Of a DNA stretch of 5,244 nucleotides, positions 1 through 5,244 are shown piece by piece (position 1 is the stretch's first letter; every line of letters starts with the position of its first letter). The position numbers and the translations under genes are program-made. The DNA comes from Clostridiales bacterium (lineage in GTDB: Bacteria; Bacillota; Clostridia; Lachnospirales; WRAX01). The stretch spans positions 1 through 5,244 of the forward strand of contig JAITMW010000087.1 in the NCBI GenBank assembly GCA_031277155.1, written 5' to 3'. The notes under the pieces were generated by a model. It saw nothing but the letters and a program-made list of their open reading frames with translations. It searched no databases and was not told the DNA's origin.

Positions 1-286
1 CAAGGCCCGCAGCCGGAGACTGGGCCAGCGCCACGGCATCTTTAAAATCCCTGGCTTCTTGAGAGTCCAATGTCGCAACCTTTACGCCTGAATCCGCCCC
101 GGCATCTGCCCCCGATTTGTCGTCATACGCCGCCATAACCTCAACGCTGGGCTTCTTAAAAAAGGAAAAAATCCCGCGAGGCTGAATCTTTTTGATGTTG
201 ATGACCAAAGCGTCCAGCCCAAGCTCTTCTTTCACCAATTCGATGGCGGCCTGCTCTGTGGGCGCGGTAAATTTCTTAATTTTCAC
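1..286 (-). CDS. flhF: Flagellar biosynthesis GTPase FlhF, N-terminal part (3' end outside window)
   Basis: FlhF is an SRP-family GTPase at the cell pole or membrane that controls flagellar placement and number, normally working with the ATPase FlhG. Only the first 95 residues are visible. They begin MKIKKFTAPTEQAAIELVKE, continue LGLDALVINIKKI and then GIFSFFKKPSVEVMAAYDD. This is the typical FlhF B-domain start: a KIKKF strand, a helix with ELG, a strand ending in INxKK, then GxFxFFKK and a strand ending in AAYD. A low-complexity Ala/Asp/Gly linker follows (about residues 56-69), as expected before the N-G GTPase domain, which is outside. The start is GTG (284-286): an in-frame TAA lies three codons upstream (296-298), and AAGGTGA (291-297) ends 4 bases before the GTG. 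It lies 36 bases after the flhA stop without a promoter, so it is presumably co-transcribed with flhA. Confidence 0.93.
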   Translation of the reverse strand, partial: MKIKKFTAPTEQAAIELVKEELGLDALVINIKKIQPRGIFSFFKKPSVEVMAAYDDKSGADAGADSGVKVATLDSQEARDFKDAVALAQSPAAGL

Positions 287-322
287 AGGTTCACCTTACC
301 TTTGCATGTCAAGCGTGCATGT
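287..322 (-). promoter_or_regulatory. flhA-flhF intergenic leader with flhF ribosome binding site
   Basis: This 36-base gap holds the flhF Shine-Dalgarno sequence, AAGGTGA at 291-297, with AGGTG 5 bases from the GTG start. The two ATG triplets in the gap both meet stops within a few codons (ATG-CAA-AGG-TAA and ATG-CAC-GCT-TGA), and an in-frame TAA precedes the GTG, so GTG is the only sensible start. I see no terminator or promoter here. Confidence 0.75.
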
Positions 323-2371
323 TTACGCGATGCTAACCATGCCGATTGACTGTATTTCCGCGTTTGCCTCAAGCTCATTATACGACAGCACAACCAAATC
401 CGGCGCGATGGGCTCCACCAGCCGCTTGAAATACGCGCGCACAATGGGCGACGTAAGGATGATGGGCTGGCGCCCCATGCTTGTCAGCTTTTTCACTTCT
501 ATCGACAGCTTGTCGAAAACCTGCTGTGTGGTGCCGGGGTCCAGCGCAAGATAGCTGCCCTGCTCTGTCTGCTGCACGCTTTGCATAATTTGCTGCTCCA
601 GCCCCGGGTCCAGCGTGATGACCGTGTTCACATCCGCATCGAAATATTTCTTTGAAATCGACCGCTTCAGCCCCTGTCGCACATATTCCGTCAGCATGTC
701 GCTGTCTCTGGTAATTTGCACATAATCAGCCAATGTCTCCAAAATCGTCACCAAATCGCGAATGGAAATGCCCTCGCGCAGCAGGTTGCACAGCACCTTT
801 TGCACATCGCCGATGGACATCATCTTGGGTATCAGCTCTTCAATAAGCACGCTGTTGGCCTCGCGGATATTGTTGATAAGCCCCTGAACGTCCTGGCGGC
901 TTACCAGCTCGTGCAGGTGGTTTTTAATGACTTCCGTCAGATGCGTGGCGATGATGGCGGGCGGGTCCACAACGGTATAACCCAGCGCCTCGGCGCGCTC
1001 CCGCTGGGATTCGTTAATCCACAGGGCGGGCAGGCCCAGATATGGCTCTACAGTTTCGATGCCGTCAATTTCTTCCTCGATAAAGCCGGGATTCATGGCC
1101 ATATAGTGGTCAAACATAATGTCGCCGCCGGCAACCTCCACGCCCTTGATATGGATTTTATATTCGCTGGGCGAAAGACGTATATCGTCGCGCATACGGA
1201 TGAAAGGCACCACGGCGCCAAGCTCCAGCGCAATCTGGCGGCGTATCATAACCACGCGGTCCATCAAATCGCCGCCCTGGGACGATTCAACCAGCGGTAT
1301 CAATCCATATCCAATATATAGAATTATCGGGTCCACATTCAACAAAGAAACAACATTTTCCGGGCGGCGTATGTCGTCGGCCTCGGTGTCCTGGGTTGTA
1401 ATTTCCTGTTCGATATCCGCGATTTTCTTGCGGCCCGCCACGCGCGTTCCCAAGAAAATGACAATAAGGCCAAATGGCACAAACATAATCGGCGCCAGCT
1501 GCCCAAAAATTCCAAGAAATACCATGGCCGCACCGGCGATATACACCGCGGTGGCCTGGTTGAAAAGCTGCTTGCCCAGCTGGTCTGTGATGCCGTCCTC
1601 GCTGGGTGTTTTTGTCACAAGTATGCCCGTGGCCACAGAAATCAGCAGCGCGGGAATTTGACCCACAAGGCCGTCGCCAACGGACATCAGCGAAAACACC
1701 AAAAAGGCGTCCCCAAGGGCCATGGTTTCCCCTGTCGCCATGCCTGTCATGCCCATCACAGTGCCGCCGATAAGGTTGATTAGCGTAATCAAAATGGCGG
1801 CGATGGCGTTATTTTTTACAAATTTTGCGGCACCGTCCATGGCACCGTGGAAGCTGGATTCGTCCGTAATTTTCTTACGGCGCGCCTTGGCCTCTTCATC
1901 CGTAATTGCGCCGGCGTTAAGGTCGGCATCCACGGCCATTTGCTTGCCCGGCATGGCGTCCAGCGTAAAGCGTGCGGAAACTTCGGCCACACGTTCGGAA
2001 CCTTTGGTGATAACCAAAAAATTCACGATGACAATGACGGCAAAGACGATGATACCAAGCACAACATTGCCACGCACGACAAACTCGCCGAATATGGCAA
2101 TAACATCCCCGGCAAAGCCCTCGCCCAAAATCAGGCGCAAGGCCGAAACATTGAGAACCAGCGAAAAGACCGTCGCAATCAGCAATATCTGCGGAAAGGA
2201 CGACATTTCCATGGCCTCCTTGGCATACAGCGCGTTAAGCAAAATCATCAGCGCAAAGCCAATATTAAGCATGATTAAAAAATCCATAACTTGCGGAGGC
2301 ACAGGAACAACAAGTACCAAAACAATAAGGACTATGGCAATGCCCACAAGGGATTCTTTCGCAATTCGCAT
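323..2371 (-). CDS. flhA: Flagellar export protein FlhA (FHIPEP family)
   Basis: FlhA forms the nonameric ring of the export apparatus. Its membrane part couples export to ion-motive force, and its cytoplasmic ring docks substrate-chaperone complexes. The product is 682 residues against a usual 680-700. About eight membrane segments lie between residues 7 and 310. The FHIPEP signature is intact at about 126-154 (SERVAEVSARFTLDAMPGKQ, then MAVDADLNAG). Also seen are GAMDGAAKFVK (176-186) and VGDGLVGQIPALLIS (231-245), then a charged linker (about 311-340) and the cytoplasmic domain with RMRDDIRLSPSEYKIHIKG (392-410), ATHLTEVIKNHLHELV and LLREGISIRDLVTILETLADY (530-550). The start ATG follows AGGAG by 5 bases, and the gene has its own promoter in the 116-base gap after flhB. 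Two normally charged family positions are altered: Ser70 replaces the Arg of LRLALN, and Asn188 replaces the Asp of KFV-x-GD. Otherwise the gene looks complete. It ends 36 bases before flhF. Confidence 0.98.
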   Translation of the reverse strand: MRIAKESLVGIAIVLIVLVLVVPVPPQVMDFLIMLNIGFALMILLNALYAKEAMEMSSFPQILLIATVFSLVLNVSALRLILGEGFAGDVIAIFGEFVVRGNVVLGIIVFAVIVIVNFLVITKGSERVAEVSARFTLDAMPGKQMAVDADLNAGAITDEEAKARRKKITDESSFHGAMDGAAKFVKNNAIAAILITLINLIGGTVMGMTGMATGETMALGDAFLVFSLMSVGDGLVGQIPALLISVATGILVTKTPSEDGITDQLGKQLFNQATAVYIAGAAMVFLGIFGQLAPIMFVPFGLIVIFLGTRVAGRKKIADIEQEITTQDTEADDIRRPENVVSLLNVDPIILYIGYGLIPLVESSQGGDLMDRVVMIRRQIALELGAVVPFIRMRDDIRLSPSEYKIHIKGVEVAGGDIMFDHYMAMNPGFIEEEIDGIETVEPYLGLPALWINESQRERAEALGYTVVDPPAIIATHLTEVIKNHLHELVSRQDVQGLINNIREANSVLIEELIPKMMSIGDVQKVLCNLLREGISIRDLVTILETLADYVQITRDSDMLTEYVRQGLKRSISKKYFDADVNTVITLDPGLEQQIMQSVQQTEQGSYLALDPGTTQQVFDKLSIEVKKLTSMGRQPIILTSPIVRAYFKRLVEPIAPDLVVLSYNELEANAEIQSIGMVSIA

Positions 2372-2405
2372 AATTTCTCCTGCTTTTCCTGTAAAATTTC
2401 TCCTG
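2372..2405 (-). promoter_or_regulatory. flhA ribosome binding site in a repeated CAGGAGAAATT block
   Basis: The flhA start codon is preceded by CAGGAGAAATT (2372-2382), whose AGGAG lies 5 bases from the ATG, an ideal Shine-Dalgarno sequence. An exact second copy of these 11 bases lies 23 bases further upstream (2395-2405), and a third, shorter CAGGA sits between them (2387-2391). The distal copy has no start codon at a usable distance, so it would act, if at all, as a standby ribosome site or be a remnant of a small duplication. Confidence 0.75.
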
Positions 2406-2424
2406 AATTGATTATGCCATTATT

Positions 2425-2453
2425 ATTATACAACATTATGCGAGGCAAGTCAA
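2425..2453 (-). promoter_or_regulatory. Sigma-70/sigma-A promoter for flhA-flhF
   Basis: On the minus strand a -35 box TTGACT (2448-2453; 5 of 6 matches to consensus) and a perfect -10 box TATAAT (2425-2430) are separated by exactly 17 bases (2431-2447). Transcription would begin near 2418, giving a leader of about 45 bases before the flhA start codon. It lies in the only sizeable intergenic gap of the window, in the right direction. An A8 tract (2477-2484) lies about 23 bases upstream of the -35 box, slightly beyond the normal UP-element distance. The elements are seen directly; activity is inferred. Confidence 0.82.
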
Positions 2454-2460
2454 CAAAATT

Positions 2461-2496
2461 GCGTCACAGCGATATATTTTTTTTGAATTATGACGC
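2461..2496 (-). terminator. Possible weak hairpin at the flhB 3' end
   Basis: In the minus-strand RNA, GCGUCA (2491-2496, the last flhB codons) can pair with UGACGC (2461-2466). A G-U and an A-U pair extend the stem to about 8 bp, around an A/U-rich loop of about 20 bases that contains the flhB stop. It is followed by AAUUUUGUU, only a weak U tract. The position, just upstream of the flhA promoter, would suit a partial terminator or an mRNA 3'-end stabiliser, but the large loop and weak tail make chance pairing a real alternative. Confidence 0.25.
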
Positions 2497-3576
2497 GGGA
2501 TTTTTTAGACGATAAACATACGCCAAAACTTCCGCCACGGCCTGCCATAATTCCGGCGGCACCTCATCGCCCACGTCCACAACGCTGTACAGCGTGCGGG
2601 CCAGGGGCTTGTCCTCCACCATCACAATAAAATTTTCCCGCGCCACGTCTTTAATGCGCCGGGCCATATGGTCCCTGCCCTTTGCCACCAATATGGGCGC
2701 GCCGCCGCGCTCCCTGTCATATCTTAAGGCGCAGGCATAATGCGTCGGGTTTGTGATGACAACGTCAGCATGGGGCACGTCCTGCATCATGCGCCGCATG
2801 GAAACTTCGCGCATTTTTTGCTTTATGCGCGATTTTATCATAGGGTCGCCTTCCATTGTCTTCCATTCCTCTTTCACTTCCTGTTTGGACATGCGCAGCT
2901 CTTTTTCATGCTTGCGGCGATTAAAAGCATAATCGGCGGCGGCGATGAAAAGATAGAGGATGCCCACTGTCAGGCCAACCGTCACAAAAAGGTCGGCAAT
3001 GATGGCCACCGCGGCAAACAAATCCATATACAAAAGCATTTGCAGCATGTCGACCCTGTCAACCAATACGAAGAAAACAACTGTCAGTATCACGGCGAAT
3101 TTCAGTATGGCTTTGAAAAGCTCCATCAACATGCGCATACCAAAAACCTTTTTTATGCCCTTCAGCGGGCTTAGCTTAGAAAATTTGGGCTTTAGGGGCT
3201 TGGCCGTCGGCTTCCATCCCACCTGCATAATGTTGATAAAAAGCCCGACAGACATCACAACAATGGCTATGGGCAAAATTACCAGGATAACCTGGCCAAA
3301 GGTGGCCCATATAAACCATGCCGAAAATTGCGGGTCGCGGAAGTTTTGCGCCAGGTCTATCGACGTGAAATTAAAGTGCAGTATGGATGTTATCCGATTG
3401 AGCATCATGGGCGCGAAAAAGCGCAGGGCCAAAAAGGCCGATATCAGCAAAAATGCCGTGCCCACTTCCTGGGATTGCGCCACTTGGCCTTCTTTGCGGG
3501 CCTTTTCCCGCTTTTTGGGCGTGGCCTTTTCGGTTTTTTCGCCCGGACCTTGGTTGTTAAAAAATGTCAGGGACAT
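2488..3576 (-). CDS. flhB: Flagellar export apparatus switch protein FlhB
   Basis: FlhB is the inner-membrane export component whose cytoplasmic domain cleaves itself and switches export from rod/hook subunits to filament subunits. From the ATG at 3576 it is 362 residues. The N-terminus MSLTFF leads to GEKTEKATPKKREKARKEGQ, matching Firmicutes-type FlhB (LQFF, then GEKTEKATPKKR). Four hydrophobic segments lie at about residues 40-58, 90-115, 155-173 and 188-214. They are followed by a charged linker (RRKHEKELRMSKQEVKEEWK) and the NPTH autocleavage motif at residues 276-279. The C-terminal blocks VAKGRD, EDKPLARTLY and WQAVAEVLAYVYRLK are complete. The start is uncertain. The ATG at 3576 has no Shine-Dalgarno sequence, whereas an in-frame GTG at 3621 (377 residues) overlaps the fliR stop as GTGA and has a run of six G's 8 bases upstream. 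I prefer the ATG by N-terminal similarity. The TAA is at 2488-2490. Confidence 0.96.
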   Translation of the reverse strand: MSLTFFNNQGPGEKTEKATPKKREKARKEGQVAQSQEVGTAFLLISAFLALRFFAPMMLNRITSILHFNFTSIDLAQNFRDPQFSAWFIWATFGQVILVILPIAIVVMSVGLFINIMQVGWKPTAKPLKPKFSKLSPLKGIKKVFGMRMLMELFKAILKFAVILTVVFFVLVDRVDMLQMLLYMDLFAAVAIIADLFVTVGLTVGILYLFIAAADYAFNRRKHEKELRMSKQEVKEEWKTMEGDPMIKSRIKQKMREVSMRRMMQDVPHADVVITNPTHYACALRYDRERGGAPILVAKGRDHMARRIKDVARENFIVMVEDKPLARTLYSVVDVGDEVPPELWQAVAEVLAYVYRLKNPAS

Positions 3577-3617
3577 GGGGATGGGGCTATTGTGCAATAT
3601 TTTCGTTTTACGCAATA

Positions 3618-4421
3618 TCACGGCATCATCCCCCCAATCACATTCCAAATTGTGGCAATTACATCATTCATCACAAAGCCAAAGGCGGCTTGAAGCAGCG
3701 GCAATGTCAAATATATCACGATAAGGCCCAAAAAGACCTTGATGGGCAGGCCCACGACAAAGACATTCATCTGGGGCACGGCTTTTACAAGAATTCCCAG
3801 GATGATGTCCACAATGATAACCGTGCCGATAACCGGCATTGCTATGCGCAGGGCAAGCACAAAATATTCTATGATGACTTCAAAGACAAAAAATGTCAGG
3901 GCGGCATTGCCAAGCACATGGGCCTCGCCAATGGGCAACATGCCAAAGCTGGCAAAAAATGCCTCTATGACGGCGTGCAGCGCCCCCGACCAGACAAAAA
4001 AAACGCTTACGATGAGGTAGTAAAAATTACCTGTGATAGGCGTTTGCATCTGGCCAAAGGGGTCCGCAACCGACACCATTGAAAAACCAATTTGAAAATC
4101 CACCAATTGGCCCACGAAGTGGAAAAGCGAGAAATACATCATGACGACAAAGCCGATGACAAGGCCAATCATAAATTCTTGCATTATAAGAAAGCTAAAG
4201 CCAATTAATGTAAATTGATATGGCGGCAATTCTATGACGCCTGATGTAAACGCCAAAAGCGCCATCCCCAGGGAAAGGCCCAGCCTGGCATAAATTGGCA
4301 TATTTTGCCCCGCCATAACGGGCAATATGATGAAAAAGCCCATCACCCGCACAAAGACGACCAGGAAGACATCAACATTGCCAAATAATTCTATCAGTGT
4401 TTGCGAGGCGGCTATATTCAT
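3618..4421 (-). CDS. fliR: Flagellar export gate protein FliR
   Basis: FliR is the single-copy membrane subunit that caps the FliP ring and contacts FlhB in the export gate. The product is 267 residues, close to the family norm of about 255-265, and strongly hydrophobic throughout. Family blocks seen are VRVMGFFIILPV (about residues 24-35), ARLGLSLGMAL, GQLVDFQIGFSMVSVADP (about 104-121) and the near-C-terminal VPQMNVFVVGLPIKVFLGL. The ATG at 4421 has an upstream GGGGTG with 8 bases of spacing and lies 15 bases after the fliQ stop. The last codons (Gly-Gly-Met-Met-Pro, TGA) lie inside the open frame of flhB, and a GTG in the flhB frame shares bases with this TGA. The two genes are therefore probably translationally coupled. 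In some bacteria FliR and FlhB are fused, but here the frames differ and FliR has its own stop. Confidence 0.96.
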   Translation of the reverse strand: MNIAASQTLIELFGNVDVFLVVFVRVMGFFIILPVMAGQNMPIYARLGLSLGMALLAFTSGVIELPPYQFTLIGFSFLIMQEFMIGLVIGFVVMMYFSLFHFVGQLVDFQIGFSMVSVADPFGQMQTPITGNFYYLIVSVFFVWSGALHAVIEAFFASFGMLPIGEAHVLGNAALTFFVFEVIIEYFVLALRIAMPVIGTVIIVDIILGILVKAVPQMNVFVVGLPIKVFLGLIVIYLTLPLLQAAFGFVMNDVIATIWNVIGGMMP

Positions 4422-4436
4422 GCGTCAATCACCCCG

Positions 4437-4709
4437 CTATTGCATTAAGTACAGCGGTATGGATGTGTATAAATCCTCAACGAAGGTTCGCAGCAAATTA
4501 AGCATCCATCCGCCAAAAATAATTAAGGCGACAAAAACAGCCAAAATTTTGGGGACAAAGGCCAGGGTGGCCTCTTGTATCGACGTGACGGTTTGAAAGA
4601 GGCTGACAAGCACGCCCACAGCAAGGCCCAGCAAAAGCGGCGGCGCCGACACCAAAATGACGGTCCAAATGGCGTTTTGCATGATGGTGATTACTGCTTC
4701 TTGGCTCAT
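4437..4709 (-). CDS. fliQ: Flagellar export gate protein FliQ
   Basis: FliQ is a small two-helix membrane protein of the export gate, packing around the FliP5-FliR core in four copies. The product is 90 residues, the usual family length (about 85-90). It begins MSQEAVITIM and has two hydrophobic segments at about residues 14-38 and 51-74. Between them lies the family signature SLFQTVTSIQEATLAFVPK, matching the FQ-x-x-T-x-IQE-x-TL-x-F-x-PK pattern. The frame is open further upstream, into fliP, but I chose the ATG at 4709. It is preceded by AGGGAGA with 4 bases between, and the N-terminus then matches FliQ. The gene sits 19 bases after the fliP stop and 15 bases before the fliR start, consistent with co-transcription. 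Nothing appears broken. Confidence 0.97.
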   Translation of the reverse strand: MSQEAVITIMQNAIWTVILVSAPPLLLGLAVGVLVSLFQTVTSIQEATLAFVPKILAVFVALIIFGGWMLNLLRTFVEDLYTSIPLYLMQ

Positions 4710-4720
4710 ATGCTCTCCCT
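4710..4720 (-). promoter_or_regulatory. fliQ ribosome binding site
   Basis: AGGGAGA (4714-4720) lies 4 bases before the ATG at 4709. It decides the fliQ start, because the same frame stays open upstream into the fliP coding region. Confidence 0.75.
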
Positions 4721-4728
4721 TTTGGTAT

Positions 4729-5244
4729 TTATTGGAATGTGCCCAGCACCGAATGTAACACCAGTCTCCAACCGTCAACCACCACAAAAAGCAGCACCTT
4801 AAACGGCAGAGATATCATGGCCGGCGGCAGCATCATCATGCCCATGGCCATCAAAGTGCTGGCCACAACCATGTCGATAACAATAAATGGTATAAACAAT
4901 ATCACGCCGATGGCAAAACCCGCCGTCAGCTCGTGCAGGATAAATGAAGGTATCAGCACAAAATTGGGGATGGTGTCCGTGTCTGTTATGTCAATTTCCA
5001 CCCCCGCAAGCTGCGAGAAAAATTCGGTATTTTCCAGCGTGCTGCCCACAAAGCTGCCCTGCCCCTGGCGTATCATAAATGACCGCAGAGACAGCATGGC
5101 CGTGTCAATGGCCTCTTCCTGCGTAATTTCGCCCGCCGCAAAAGGCCCAAAGGCGTTTTGATTGATATCGTCGATATAGGGATTCATGATGAGCATGGTG
5201 AGAATCAGCGCCAGGCCAATCAGCACTGTGTTCGGCGGCATTTG
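4729..5244 (-). CDS. fliP: Flagellar export gate protein FliP (5' end outside window)
   Basis: FliP is an inner-membrane subunit of the flagellar type III export gate, where five copies assemble with FliQ and FliR into the pore that passes rod, hook and filament subunits. The visible 171 residues begin inside the family motif QMPPNTVLIGLAL. The frame is open to the window edge, so the Met at 5241 is internal and not the start; the N-terminal part with any signal peptide and first membrane segment is missing. Hallmarks seen are a membrane segment near visible residues 6-19, a polar loop at about 21-95, and the C-terminal block IDMVVASTLMAMGMMMLPP followed by MISLPFK and DGW. The MGMMMLPP stretch matches the Met-rich gasket known to seal the closed pore. 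The gene ends at a TAA (4729-4731), 19 bases before fliQ. The polar loop lacks the usual TREKDL-like motif and reads RQGQGSFVGSTLENTEFF. The identification is secure. Confidence 0.97.
   Translation of the reverse strand, partial: QMPPNTVLIGLALILTMLIMNPYIDDINQNAFGPFAAGEITQEEAIDTAMLSLRSFMIRQGQGSFVGSTLENTEFFSQLAGVEIDITDTDTIPNFVLIPSFILHELTAGFAIGVILFIPFIVIDMVVASTLMAMGMMMLPPAMISLPFKVLLFVVVDGWRLVLHSVLGTFQ

Noticed and set aside
301..322. Repeated ACATGC motifs in the flhA-flhF gap as a possible operator
   Set aside because: Only two 6-base copies, no dyad of useful length and no promoter nearby; chance is sufficient.
716..1321. A 201-codon plus-strand frame rich in His, Gln and Asn
   Set aside because: It is a shadow of the FlhA cytoplasmic domain; the odd composition comes from complementing Leu, Val and Ile codons.
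1722..2411. A 229-codon open frame on the plus strand, antisense to flhA
   Set aside because: The composition mirrors the membrane-segment codons of FlhA read backwards; there is no family resemblance and no independent signal.
2291..2515. A 74-codon plus-strand frame crossing the flhB-flhA gap
   Set aside because: It overlaps flhA and flhB coding ends and is Asn/Lys-rich owing to AT content; the gap is better explained by the minus-strand promoter and leader.
3577..3648. TTG at 3646-3648 as the flhB start
   Set aside because: It lies 31 bases inside fliR, and the added residues (MECDWGDDA) match no FlhB N-terminus; GTG 3621 and ATG 3576 are both better.
2960..3724. A 254-codon open frame on the plus strand, antisense to flhB and fliR
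   Set aside because: It is Ser/Thr/Met/Lys-rich with no recognisable domain, lies wholly opposite two conserved genes, and is explained by their codon usage in the complementary frame.
4710..4787. N-terminal extension of fliQ up to 4787
   Set aside because: The extension lies in fliP coding sequence and the stop-start gap, resembles no FliQ N-terminus, and a good Shine-Dalgarno sits directly before the ATG at 4709.

Overview
The window is one block of flagellar type III export apparatus genes, all on the minus strand. In transcription order it holds fliP (5' end outside the window), fliQ, fliR, flhB, flhA and the start of flhF (3' end outside). Almost every base is coding, and no stretch over about 120 bases lacks a gene. 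I see no RNA genes, mobile elements, CRISPR arrays or defence genes.

The likely host is a flagellated bacterium with near-balanced GC, most plausibly a Firmicutes/Clostridia-type lineage. The reasons are the gene order fliP-fliQ-fliR-flhB-flhA-flhF, the FlhB N-terminus (a short LTFF-like segment followed by GEKTEKATPKKR, as in Bacillus and Clostridium FlhB), the FlhF N-terminus beginning MKIKKF, and clear purine-rich ribosome binding sites. The same order also occurs in some Gammaproteobacteria and other phyla, so this placement is an inference.

Layout, from the right edge to the left: fliP (to 4729), a 19-base gap, fliQ (4709-4437), a 15-base gap, fliR (4421-3618), then flhB, whose reading frame runs through or just past the fliR stop (ends 2488). 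Next comes a 116-base AT-rich spacer. It carries a near-perfect housekeeping (sigma-70/sigma-A) promoter and a repeated Shine-Dalgarno block. flhA follows (2371-323), then a 36-base gap and flhF (from 286 to the left edge). The spacer splits the cluster into an upstream fliPQR-flhB unit and a downstream flhA-flhF unit that can be transcribed independently.

Functionally, FliP, FliQ, FliR and FlhB form the membrane export gate, with FlhB as the autocleaving substrate-specificity switch. FlhA is the energy-coupling and cargo-docking component. FlhF is an SRP-type GTPase that governs where and how many flagella are built. All five genes with visible hallmarks look intact. This is a known machine and I found no new system. 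The most notable points are substitutions in FlhA at two charged positions that are normally conserved (the Arg of the L-R-L-A-L-N motif is Ser; the Asp of KFV-x-G-D is Asn), an atypical FliP loop, and the flhA promoter.
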